NCBI GenBank assembly: GCA_002319875.1
Contig: DCFS01000071.1
Span: 1-6,187, forward strand
Length of the DNA: 6,187 nucleotides
Source of the DNA: Treponema sp. UBA1798
Lineage (GTDB): Bacteria > Spirochaetota > Spirochaetia > Treponematales > Treponemataceae
Direction of reading: 5' to 3'
The notes below the pieces were generated by a model. That model had not been told where the DNA came from and searched no databases. It saw only the letters and a program-made list of their open reading frames with translations. Positions 1-5,214 of this stretch are shown piece after piece; positions within the stretch are counted from its first letter, which is position 1; every line of letters starts with the position of its first letter. A program made the position numbers and the translations under genes.

Positions 1-26
1 TAAATTACAGCATGGTCTTTAAAAAC

Positions 27-55
27 TTGACGGTTTGGAAATATTGACCCATAAT
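27..55 (+). promoter_or_regulatory. Candidate sigma70 promoter P1 of the CBM48 gene
   Basis: TTGACG (27-32) and CATAAT (50-55) are separated by exactly 17 bp and resemble a housekeeping -35/-10 pair. A transcript would start near 62 and carry a leader of about 100 nt before the CBM48 start codon. It overlaps a second candidate promoter shifted 17 bp downstream. Motif match only. Confidence 0.45.
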
Positions 56-72
56 ATAATCTGTACTATATA
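44..72 (+). promoter_or_regulatory. Candidate sigma70 promoter P2 of the CBM48 gene
   Basis: TTGACC (44-49) and TATATA (67-72) are again 17 bp apart, giving a predicted start near 79-80 and a leader of about 80 nt. The -35 elements of P1 and P2 lie 17 bp apart, so the two polymerase sites overlap and would compete. A perfect TATAAT at 55-60 lies between them but has no well-spaced -35 element. Confidence 0.45.
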
Positions 73-97
73 TCCGATTGTTCGTCAGACGGGTTTA

Positions 98-128
98 ATA
101 CCCCTCTGCTTGCGGCTGGGTTGTTGAT
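98..128 (+). repeat. Dispersed palindromic repeat, copy 1
   Basis: This 31-bp segment matches 611-641 without gaps at 24 of 31 positions. Both copies share a TTGCGG core (110-115) followed by GGGTT and TTGAT. It can fold as an imperfect hairpin around TCTGC/GCGGC, with outer pairs ACCC (100-103) and GGGT (118-121). It lies in the leader of the CBM48 gene, between its promoter and ribosome site. The degraded palindrome and same-orientation second copy suggest a small dispersed, REP-like intergenic element; that class assignment is inference. Confidence 0.5.
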
Positions 129-161
129 AGATCGGACCCATTTCAGAAAAAGGAGGAACCT

Positions 162-485
162 ATGGCTCTTAAAAAAATTTTCTCGAAAGACCGGAAAATC
201 TGTACGGTAATTTTTACCGTAGCTTCAGCCGAGGCCGACGGCGCAAAGACGATCAGCGTTGCCGGTGATTTTAACAGATGGAGCAGTACGCTTACGCCGC
301 TTACCAGAAGGAAGAACGGATCTTTTTCTGTGCGGATTCCTCTTGAGGTGGGAAAAGAATACCAGTTCCGTTATCTGGTCGATGGACGAAAATGGGAGAA
401 TGACTGGAAGGCTGATAAGTATATACCTGCGCCTTATTCCGATTCAAATAATTCTGTCGTTGTTACGAAGCCCAGAAAACTATAG
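162..485 (+). CDS. Stand-alone CBM48 / isoamylase early-set domain protein (glycogen-binding-like)
   Basis: This 107-aa cytoplasmic protein is essentially a single immunoglobulin-like early-set domain of the CBM48/AMPK glycogen-binding type. The hallmark segment VAGDFNRW is at residues 33-40, the NGSF turn at 52-55, and the YQFRYLVDG strand at 67-75 followed by W78 and D81. These are the positions where this fold carries its aromatic sugar-binding and core residues. No catalytic amylase, kinase or branching domain follows, and there is no signal peptide or membrane helix. Short stand-alone proteins of this kind are known in Treponema and some sulfate reducers; their role is unproven, and binding of glycogen or a partner enzyme is inference. 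The start is well set by AGGAGG at 151-156, 5 nt before ATG. The gene has its own promoters and a strong terminator, so it appears monocistronic. Confidence 0.88.
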   Translation: MALKKIFSKDRKICTVIFTVASAEADGAKTISVAGDFNRWSSTLTPLTRRKNGSFSVRIPLEVGKEYQFRYLVDGRKWENDWKADKYIPAPYSDSNNSVVVTKPRKL

Positions 486-519
486 ACCCGTATAACACAA
501 AACTGCAGTGGCGTTACTG

Positions 520-559
520 AATTTTATCACAGCAGGGAGGGGGCTGTGATAAAATTTTT
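520..559 (+). terminator. Strong Rho-independent terminator of the CBM48 gene
   Basis: A perfect 13-bp stem joins 521-533 to 543-555 (A520-T556 adds a pair). It has a 9-nt purine loop AGGGAGGGG (534-542) and is followed by T555-T559. It begins 35 bp after the CBM48 stop. The lower stem is AT-rich and the top ends in GC pairs. The G-rich loop is unusual. Stem symmetry could also slow transcription arriving from the convergent kinase gene, but the run of T favours the + strand. Confidence 0.85.
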
Positions 560-577
560 AAATAACGGTAATCCGTT
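545..577 (-). terminator. Weak terminator candidate for the shikimate kinase-like gene
   Basis: Read on the minus strand, AACGG (577-573) pairs with CCGTT (568-564) around a 4-nt loop ATTA. This is followed by an A/T-rich tract containing AAAAATTTT. The stem is only 5 bp, and a competing pairing CCGT/ACGG (573-576 with 584-587) exists, so termination efficiency is doubtful. It lies about 57 bp downstream of the kinase stop codon. Confidence 0.3.
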
Positions 578-610
578 CAAATTACGGCTGCAATACGTTT
601 AGTGACCTAT

Positions 611-641
611 ATGCTCCGCTGTTTGCGGTGGGGTTATTGAT
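611..641 (+). repeat. Dispersed palindromic repeat, copy 2
   Basis: Partner of the segment at 98-128 (24 of 31 identical, same orientation, no gaps). Here the inner hairpin is perfect: CCGC (616-619) with GCGG (625-628) around a TGTTT loop, while the outer arms have decayed. The 3' end of the repeat overlaps the last codons and TAA stop of the minus-strand kinase gene (stop at 634-636), so the kinase C-terminus (NQ, stop) is encoded by repeat sequence. It may also act as a 3'-end hairpin for that transcript. Confidence 0.5.
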
Positions 642-1158
642 TCCTTCCGAGTTTTTCGATGATCCGCCGTACGCATTTTTCTGTATCCATCTGTGAGCAG
701 TCTAGCGTAATATCGCTGTATTTTTCGTACAGCGGCAGGCGCTCTTCATATACATCTTTGAGGTTGTTGCCGTTTTTCATGACGATGCCGCGGGTTGAAA
801 TATTTGAGAGCCTCTTTATGAGTTCGTCGTATGGAACGTACAGGTAAACGACTTTTCCACCACGTTTTAGTGCCGTCATGGCTGCATCGGAATATATTAC
901 ACTTCCGCCTGTTGCGATTACGCTGCTGCAAACCGACATCCCCAGAATAACTGACTCTTCTATCTTCAGGAAAGCATCGTTACCATCTTTATCGATAATT
1001 TCCTGGAGCAGTCTGTGCTCCTGTTGCTGGATAAGGATATCGGTATCGATAAAATCCATTCTCAGATTTTTTGCCAGCAGCACACCCAGCGTACTTTTCC
1101 CGGCGCCGGACATGCCGGTCAGAACAATATTTTGTCTGTAATCCTTTGCTTCTTCCAT
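634..1158 (-). CDS. Shikimate kinase-like P-loop kinase (AroK/AroL family, divergent substrate site)
   Basis: This 174-aa soluble protein has normal length and layout for a shikimate kinase, the ATP-dependent enzyme that phosphorylates shikimate in the chorismate pathway. Walker A GMSGAGKST is at residues 15-23, the DTD motif with the shikimate-contacting Asp at 38-40, R123 in the lid, and the ERLPLY segment with R140 near the C-terminus. Two usual substrate-site features differ. The Arg of the F-R-x-I-E-E motif is L64 (AFLKIEE), and the GGG motif is GGS (84-86). The lid reads TRGIVM instead of the usual RPLL. I recall similar sequences annotated as shikimate kinase in Clostridia and Treponema, so this is probably a subfamily, not a damaged gene, and its true substrate is uncertain. 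The ATG start lacks an obvious Shine-Dalgarno site, but the N-terminus fits the family. No other aromatic-pathway gene is nearby. Confidence 0.82.
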   Translation of the reverse strand: MEEAKDYRQNIVLTGMSGAGKSTLGVLLAKNLRMDFIDTDILIQQQEHRLLQEIIDKDGNDAFLKIEESVILGMSVCSSVIATGGSVIYSDAAMTALKRGGKVVYLYVPYDELIKRLSNISTRGIVMKNGNNLKDVYEERLPLYEKYSDITLDCSQMDTEKCVRRIIEKLGRNQ

Positions 1159-1276
1159 AGTATGGCTTGTATCTTACTGTTTTGTATTCAAACGATCCAG
1201 TCTGTATTTATAAAAAATCTTATGAAGGACAATTTCATGGGACAGACGGATTCCGGAATTGTGCACACATTTTTTC

Positions 1277-1305
1277 TTTTCATGTTTCTGAAAAAAGCAT
1301 ATACT
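1277..1305 (+). promoter_or_regulatory. Candidate promoter of the chemoreceptor gene
   Basis: TTTTCA (1277-1282) and TATACT (1300-1305) are spaced by 17 bp. The -10 is good and the -35 matches only 4 of 6 positions. The predicted start near 1312 gives a leader of about 114 nt that contains the hairpin at 1331-1361. I looked for a flagellar/chemotaxis sigma28 site (TAAA plus GCCGATAA) and saw none. Confidence 0.3.
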
Positions 1306-1330
1306 TCCGTATAACAATATAAAGATCTGC

Positions 1331-1361
1331 TGCAGATTGAATTCCCGGGATCTGCATTTTT
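1331..1361 (+). terminator. Terminator-like hairpin in the chemoreceptor leader
   Basis: TGCAGAT (1331-1337) pairs perfectly with ATCTGCA (1350-1356) around a 12-nt loop and is followed directly by TTTTT (1357-1361). No plus-strand gene ends upstream, because the neighbouring kinase gene runs the other way. The hairpin would therefore attenuate a chemoreceptor transcript starting upstream of it. A further ATCTGC at 1325-1330 can compete for the same GCAGAT arm. Whether it works as an attenuator is inference. Confidence 0.4.
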
Positions 1362-1425
1362 CTGTTTCTTGTTACACTATATGTAAAAAAAGTCAGGTAA
1401 AATTTATTTTCAGGAGTTATATTTT

Positions 1426-3522
1426 ATGAAAAAAGAATCTTCAGATACGAAAAAGTCTGAGCAAAAACGAAAAAGTATTATCGTACAGTTTTCAGTGCGG
1501 CTGAGTCTTGTTATAACGGTTCTGTTTGCTGTTCTCGGAATAGTATCCTATTCCTCTGCAGTAAAGGGGTCCGTACAGAGTTTTTCTGAAACCATGTCCA
1601 ACATTGTCCCTGTCTATGCCGGCAGCATTGATTCATGGAATCAACAGCTTGCCCGGGAACTTCATTTGTATACTAAATCTGATTTCATTGCTGATGGAGA
1701 TATAGAAGGAATTGTTGCCTGGATCAGAAAAAATCATGATCGCCGTCCGGCAGATTTTAACAGAGTTCTGTTTTGCGGGTTGAACAGAATTTCACGGAAT
1801 GAGAACGGGCAGGATCTTGATGTATCAACCCGCGATTATGTTAAGAAAATGCTGGATGAAGGAAAAGATTTCTGTGTCAGTGATCCAATGATGTCAAAAG
1901 TTGACAACTCATATATTTATATGGTTTGTTCTGCCGCGTACGATAAAGATCATAACAAGATCGGATTTTTTGCGGGTGTTGTATCGCTTGACAGCCTCCA
2001 GAAAATCATAGAAACAATAAAGGTCGGTTCGAACGGTTATCTTGTTGTAAACGATGAGAACGGTGTCTGTATTGCACATCGCGACAGGAAAAAGATCATG
2101 ACCAAGATGAATGAACAAACTGATCAGGGACAGCGTTCTGCAGTAAAAACGATAATGAGCGGGCAGTCGGGAATCGCACGTTATTCAGACGGTTCTTATT
2201 CTTTTTTCTGCCCTGTGCAGAATACGTCATGGTCAGTTTCGGCAGTCCTTCCTGCCTCTGAAGTAAATGCCACTGCAAACCGGCTTGGGGAAACTCTGCT
2301 GCCCCTTTTTATCCTGTTTGTTATTATAATTATTACTATTACGGCATTGACTATCAGGAATATTCTCAAACCTTTGAAAAATGTTGAAAAATCGATCAAT
2401 GATATTGCTTCCGGGAACGCTGATCTGACCCGGAGAATTGATCATACCGTCAATAATGAAATCGGGTCGGTGGTTAACGGATTCAATACATTTGTTGAAA
2501 AACTTCAGGGAATAATGACCGACCTGAAAAAATCCAAAAATGACCTTTCTTCGAACGGGGTTGCACTGCAGATGAGCATCGAGGACACGGCTTGTGCCAT
2601 AACTCAGATATTATCCGACATAAGCAGTGTGAAGCAGAAAATAACGGATCAGTCAGCCGGCGTGGAAGAAACGGCGGGGTCTGTTACCGAAATTACGCAG
2701 AACATCGTGTCGCTGGAAAAAATGATCGAAAACCAGGCAAGCGGTATTACGGAAGCTTCTGCAGCCGTAGAACAGATGATCGGGAATATCGGCAGCGTCA
2801 ATAAATCGGTGGAACAGATGGTACAGTCATTCTCATCCCTTGAAGATCGTTCCAGAAATGGCATGGCAAAACAGAACCGGGTGAGTGAACAGATAAAACT
2901 GATTTCAAGCCAGTCGGAAATGCTGGAGGATGCGAATGCGGCAATTGCCGGCATTGCAAATCAGACAAACCTGCTGTCTATGAATGCTGCGATTGAAGCT
3001 GCTCATGCCGGATCAGCAGGCAAAGGTTTCAGCGTTGTTGCCGACGAGATCAGAAAACTTTCCGAAACATCATCGGAGCAGTCAAAGAAAATCGGGAATG
3101 AGCTTAAGAAAATCAGAGAATCGATCGGAACTGTCGTAGCAGCTTCAGTGGAAAGTACCAGTGCGCTAAGTTCTGTTTCCGAAAATATAAAGGAAACCGA
3201 TCTTCTCGTTACGCAGATAAAAAGTGCGATGGAAGAGCAGTTATCGGGATCGAAGCAGATAGGAGAAGCCCTCCACATGATGAATGACAGTACTTCGGAA
3301 GTGCGCACCGCATCGTCCGAGATGAGCGCCGGACAAAAAGCGATTCTTGACGAAGTGAAGCGCCTCCAGGATCTTACCATCGCTATGAAGGAAAAAATGG
3401 CTGAAATGGAAACGGGAGCGGGGAAAATAAATGAGACGGGAACGGCGTTGAGTGGTATATCGAAAAATACTGCCGGAACAATAGAGCGAATAGGCTCCCA
3501 AATCGATGTGTTCAGAGTTTAG
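1426..3522 (+). CDS. Methyl-accepting chemotaxis protein with dCache sensor domain
   Basis: This 698-aa transmembrane chemoreceptor passes ligand information to the CheA/CheW array and so to the flagellar motor. In order: a Lys-rich cytoplasmic N-terminus (1-25), TM1 about 26-47, a periplasmic double-Cache sensor about 50-288 (RDY at 136-138, SDP at 152-154, the YLVVND strand at 205-210), TM2 about 292-311, a HAMP linker 312-365 with P316, and a long coiled-coil signalling domain 366-698. The kinase-contacting hairpin tip is at 507-547, with IANQTNLLSMNAAIEAAHAG its core and GKGFSVVADEIRKL after it. Q/E-rich heptads such as QSAGVEET (409-416) are likely methylation regions. No C-terminal CheR-binding pentapeptide is seen. 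The ligand cannot be read from sequence; the full amino-acid-binding dCache signature is not evident. The start is firm: AGGAG at 1412-1416, 9 nt before ATG. It probably forms its own transcription unit. Confidence 0.95.
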   Translation: MKKESSDTKKSEQKRKSIIVQFSVRLSLVITVLFAVLGIVSYSSAVKGSVQSFSETMSNIVPVYAGSIDSWNQQLARELHLYTKSDFIADGDIEGIVAWIRKNHDRRPADFNRVLFCGLNRISRNENGQDLDVSTRDYVKKMLDEGKDFCVSDPMMSKVDNSYIYMVCSAAYDKDHNKIGFFAGVVSLDSLQKIIETIKVGSNGYLVVNDENGVCIAHRDRKKIMTKMNEQTDQGQRSAVKTIMSGQSGIARYSDGSYSFFCPVQNTSWSVSAVLPASEVNATANRLGETLLPLFILFVIIIITITALTIRNILKPLKNVEKSINDIASGNADLTRRIDHTVNNEIGSVVNGFNTFVEKLQGIMTDLKKSKNDLSSNGVALQMSIEDTACAITQILSDISSVKQKITDQSAGVEETAGSVTEITQNIVSLEKMIENQASGITEASAAVEQMIGNIGSVNKSVEQMVQSFSSLEDRSRNGMAKQNRVSEQIKLISSQSEMLEDANAAIAGIANQTNLLSMNAAIEAAHAGSAGKGFSVVADEIRKLSETSSEQSKKIGNELKKIRESIGTVVAASVESTSALSSVSENIKETDLLVTQIKSAMEEQLSGSKQIGEALHMMNDSTSEVRTASSEMSAGQKAILDEVKRLQDLTIAMKEKMAEMETGAGKINETGTALSGISKNTAGTIERIGSQIDVFRV

Positions 3523-3556
3523 CATTTGTTGCTATAAAAGAAAATACTTGAATACT

Positions 3557-3658
3557 GCAAGGGGAAAAATCTTTGATTGCGTTATTATTATTTGAACTGC
3601 TTAAAAAAGGAGTTATTATTCAGAAGACGCAATATTCAGTCAGCGCTTTTTTCCCTGC
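3557..3658 (+). other. Possible nested RNA fold between the chemoreceptor and gpmA
   Basis: An outer stem pairs 3557-3569 (GCA, one bulged A, then GGGGAAAAA) with 3647-3658 (TTTTTTCCCTGC): 12 pairs including one G-U. Inside it, ATTGCGT (3576-3582) pairs perfectly with ACGCAAT (3627-3633). The inner segment carries an orphan AGGAG (3609-3613 region) with no start codon after it. It begins 35 bp after the chemoreceptor stop and ends before the gpmA promoter, so it could be a 3'-UTR structure or a small RNA. No known RNA family is recognised. Confidence 0.3.
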
Positions 3659-3685
3659 GTTTAATTCGGTAAATATTCAGTGCCA

Positions 3686-3715
3686 TTGACAGATGTAAGA
3701 AATATACGCTACGAT
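3686..3715 (+). promoter_or_regulatory. Candidate sigma70 promoter of gpmA
   Basis: A consensus TTGACA (3686-3691) is followed after 18 bp by TACGAT (3710-3715). This places the start of transcription near 3722 and gives a short leader of about 30 nt ahead of gpmA. It supports gpmA being transcribed on its own and not by read-through from the chemoreceptor gene. Confidence 0.55.
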
Positions 3716-3737
3716 TAGTTAGTTTAAGCTAATTAAT
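3714..3737 (+). promoter_or_regulatory. Inverted repeat at the gpmA transcription start
   Basis: ATTAGTTAG (3714-3722) and CTAATTAAT (3729-3737) form a 9-pair inverted repeat (one pair G-U) with a 6-nt spacer TTTAAG. It overlaps the -10 element and predicted start and ends 3 nt before the GGGGAG ribosome site. It could be an operator for a dimeric repressor; only part of it would be present in the mRNA if transcription starts near 3722. Confidence 0.35.
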
Positions 3738-3751
3738 ACAGGGGAGAATAT

Positions 3752-4504
3752 ATGGAACTTGTTTTATTGCGTCACGGACAAAGTATCTGGAATAAGGAAA
3801 ACCTGTTTACCGGTTGGACGGATGTAGACTTGTCTGAACAGGGGATAAAGGAAGCGGAAGAGGCAGGCAGGCAGCTTAAAAAAGCCGGCTTCGATTTTGA
3901 TATCTGCTATACTTCGTATTTAAAACGGGCCATTCATACGCTTCAGTATGTCCTTGATGCAATGGACCGTGTCTGGCTTCCAACGGTCAAATCGTGGAAA
4001 CTGAACGAACGCCATTATGGTGCTCTTCAGGGGTTGAACAAGGCCGCGACGGCAGAACAATACGGTGAGGAACAGGTGAAAATATGGCGGCGTTCATTCG
4101 ATATTGCTCCGCCGCTTCTGGCGGAAAATGATGAGCGGAACCCGGCTCTCCAGGAACCGTACCGGAATGAAGATAAAAAACTGCTTCCTCTGGGGGAAAG
4201 CCTGAAAGATACGATCGAACGCGTTGTCCCTTATTATGAACACTCTATTTTGCAGGATATGAAAAAAGGGAAGCGGGTCCTGGTAACCGCACATGGAAAC
4301 TCCATTCGTGCGCTTGTTCAGTATTTCGAAAAACTTTCTCCTGAAGAAATACTGAAGATAGATATTCCTACAGGCGTTCCTCTCGTGTACGAATTTGACA
4401 AAGACGGGAAGTTTGTGAACAAGAAATATCTTGGGGATGAGGAATCAATTAACCGTAAGATCTCTGCTGTCGCTGCCCAGGGAAAAGCACGGCAGGTTTC
4501 CTGA
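3752..4504 (+). CDS. gpmA: 2,3-bisphosphoglycerate-dependent phosphoglycerate mutase
   Basis: This cytoplasmic glycolytic enzyme interconverts 3- and 2-phosphoglycerate through a phosphohistidine intermediate. At 250 aa it has the usual length of the long bacterial/mammalian-type dPGM. Key residues are all visible: LRHG with phospho-accepting H8 (R7-H8-G9), the FTGWTDVDL segment at 19-27, R59 in SYLKRA, the LNERHYG loop with E86 at 84-90, RRSFDIAPP at 113-121, GESLKDT at 148-154, and TAHGNS with second catalytic H181 at 179-184. The C-terminal PTGVPLVYEF segment (206-215) is also typical. GGGGAG at 3741-3746, 5 nt before ATG, supports the start. The gene has its own promoter and no obvious terminator immediately after it; the next gene is convergent. 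It resembles the T. pallidum enzyme as I recall it, in line with a spirochaete host. Confidence 0.97.
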   Translation: MELVLLRHGQSIWNKENLFTGWTDVDLSEQGIKEAEEAGRQLKKAGFDFDICYTSYLKRAIHTLQYVLDAMDRVWLPTVKSWKLNERHYGALQGLNKAATAEQYGEEQVKIWRRSFDIAPPLLAENDERNPALQEPYRNEDKKLLPLGESLKDTIERVVPYYEHSILQDMKKGKRVLVTAHGNSIRALVQYFEKLSPEEILKIDIPTGVPLVYEFDKDGKFVNKKYLGDEESINRKISAVAAQGKARQVS

Positions 4505-4813
4505 AAATAATTATAGTTTCAATAATGAGTACGGGGTTTTCCGTTCTCTCGTGTACTCCAGCTGGAGTTCGATTGTTATGACCGTGCTGCCCGGAATGGC
4601 CGTATCCGAACTTTTTCAGGCTCTCATTTCCCTGCCTGAATATATCCGGAGCGATCAGCGGAAGCGGATTGCGTATGTACCGCAGGCAAAAGGAAGCGGC
4701 TTCGCTCTGATTGCCTGTGCACTTACTGTGCGGACGGCATCGTACTGCCATTATGCAGGCAGCTCCGCCGTGTGTGTCCTGAATTTCTGCCTGCAGCCGA
4801 TGCGGGCACACTT
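4505..4813. other. 309-bp convergent gap without a convincing gene; alternating inverted motif
   Basis: The gap lies between the converging ends of gpmA and the PQ-loop gene. Both strands happen to have long open frames here, but their translations look like no protein family, are rich in Cys/Arg/Ser, and overlap the real genes at each end. The region holds a perfect 14-bp palindrome ACTCCAGCTGGAGT (4555-4568). It also holds five copies of TGCCTG in alternating orientation: 4633-4638 (+), 4683-4688 (-), 4712-4717 (+), 4756-4761 (-), 4788-4793 (+). The best stems are CAGGCAA/TTGCCTG (4683-4689 with 4711-4717) and GCAGGCAG/CTGCCTGC (4755-4762 with 4787-4794). No T-run makes a classical terminator of them. 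It may be a decayed gene or a structured intergenic region. Confidence 0.4.
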
Positions 4814-5107
4814 TTATACTTTATCAAGCCGGATATTGCGGAAATACAATGCCATATCAATGCTTATTTCCACAATGTTCAGGAAATAGAATATCCATCC
4901 GAGATAAAACAATGTGTTTAACTCCGCCCCCGGTGCGGCAAACAGCATGAACTTGCGTACTATGCCGAATATATACCCGATCCACAGGAAAACTTCAAAG
5001 ATCAGGCTCTTGCCTTTTGCCGTACGAGACACCCATGACCGGTAAATTGAAACCGGCCATGAAAGACCGAAACATAAGATCATCAATGCTTCCAATAAGT
5101 CTATCAT
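4814..5107 (-). CDS. Small PQ-loop / SemiSWEET-like three-helix membrane protein
   Basis: This 97-aa integral membrane protein has three predicted helices at about 4-22, 34-52 and 67-88, the size of a SemiSWEET half-transporter that would function as a dimer. The first helix ends in FGLSWPVSIYRSW, with W17-P18 where PQ-loop proteins carry P-Q. It is followed by a basic loop RTAKGKS (28-34) typical of the family. SemiSWEETs move sugars, but members with the SWP variant are usually annotated only as hypothetical, so the substrate is unknown. I chose the ATG at 5107 because GGAGA (5117-5113) sits 5 nt before it. An in-frame ATG at 5122 would add five residues but has no ribosome site. A good minus-strand promoter (5187-5214) drives it and shares DNA with the divergent LysR gene, which probably controls it. 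Confidence 0.75.
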   Translation of the reverse strand: MIDLLEALMILCFGLSWPVSIYRSWVSRTAKGKSLIFEVFLWIGYIFGIVRKFMLFAAPGAELNTLFYLGWIFYFLNIVEISIDMALYFRNIRLDKV

Positions 5108-5186
5108 ATAGTTCTCCGTCATTTACTGTGATGCAGCTTTGCTGCTGTTGATCTGCAGTATACATTCCGGCATACTATGTGAAAAG

Positions 5187-5214
5187 AGTATAATTGATAT
5201 GCTCTATATATCAA
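5187..5214 (-). promoter_or_regulatory. Sigma70-like promoter of the PQ-loop gene
   Basis: On the minus strand TTGATA (5214-5209) and TATACT (5192-5187) are spaced by 16 bp, a good match to the housekeeping consensus. The predicted start near 5180 leaves a leader of about 70 nt that contains a small GCAGC/GCTGC hairpin (5133-5145). The -35 element is itself part of the middle TTGATAT half-site, so a bound LysR protein would compete with or contact polymerase here. Confidence 0.55.
5189..5194 (+). promoter_or_regulatory. -10 element of the LysR-family gene
   Basis: A perfect TATAAT lies 42 bp before the LysR start codon, with only a poor -35 (TTCCGG, 5165-5170) at suitable spacing. It overlaps the opposing TATACT of the PQ-loop promoter, so the two polymerases cannot occupy the site together. 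The last T is the first base of a TTGATAT half-site, which fits autorepression. Confidence 0.45.

Noticed and set aside
1015..1314. Plus-strand 99-codon frame antisense to the kinase N-terminus
   Set aside because: It is a shadow of the kinase gene extended into AT-rich intergenic DNA, with no ribosome site and no recognisable domain.
1318..1340. Sigma28 flagellar promoter for the chemoreceptor
   Set aside because: A TAAAG occurs at 1320-1324 but nothing resembling GCCGATAA follows at the right distance.
2649..2954. Long antisense frames inside the chemoreceptor signalling domain (also 3003-3380)
   Set aside because: The Ser/Ala/Glu-rich coiled coil gives low-stop antisense frames by codon bias; the products are Ser/Ile/Phe-rich nonsense.
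4525..4581. 18-aa small ORF after gpmA
   Set aside because: No Shine-Dalgarno site precedes it and it has no membrane or toxin-like character; it is expected by chance.
4449..4811. Minus-strand open frame of 120 codons across the gpmA/PQ-loop gap
   Set aside because: It overlaps the gpmA 3' end, its translation is rich in His, Arg, Gln and Cys without any family pattern, and no ribosome site precedes it.
5157..5176. AGTAT-N10-ATACT inverted repeat as a second LysR operator
   Set aside because: The arms are only 5 bp and unrelated to the TTGATAT half-sites next to it; chance is sufficient.
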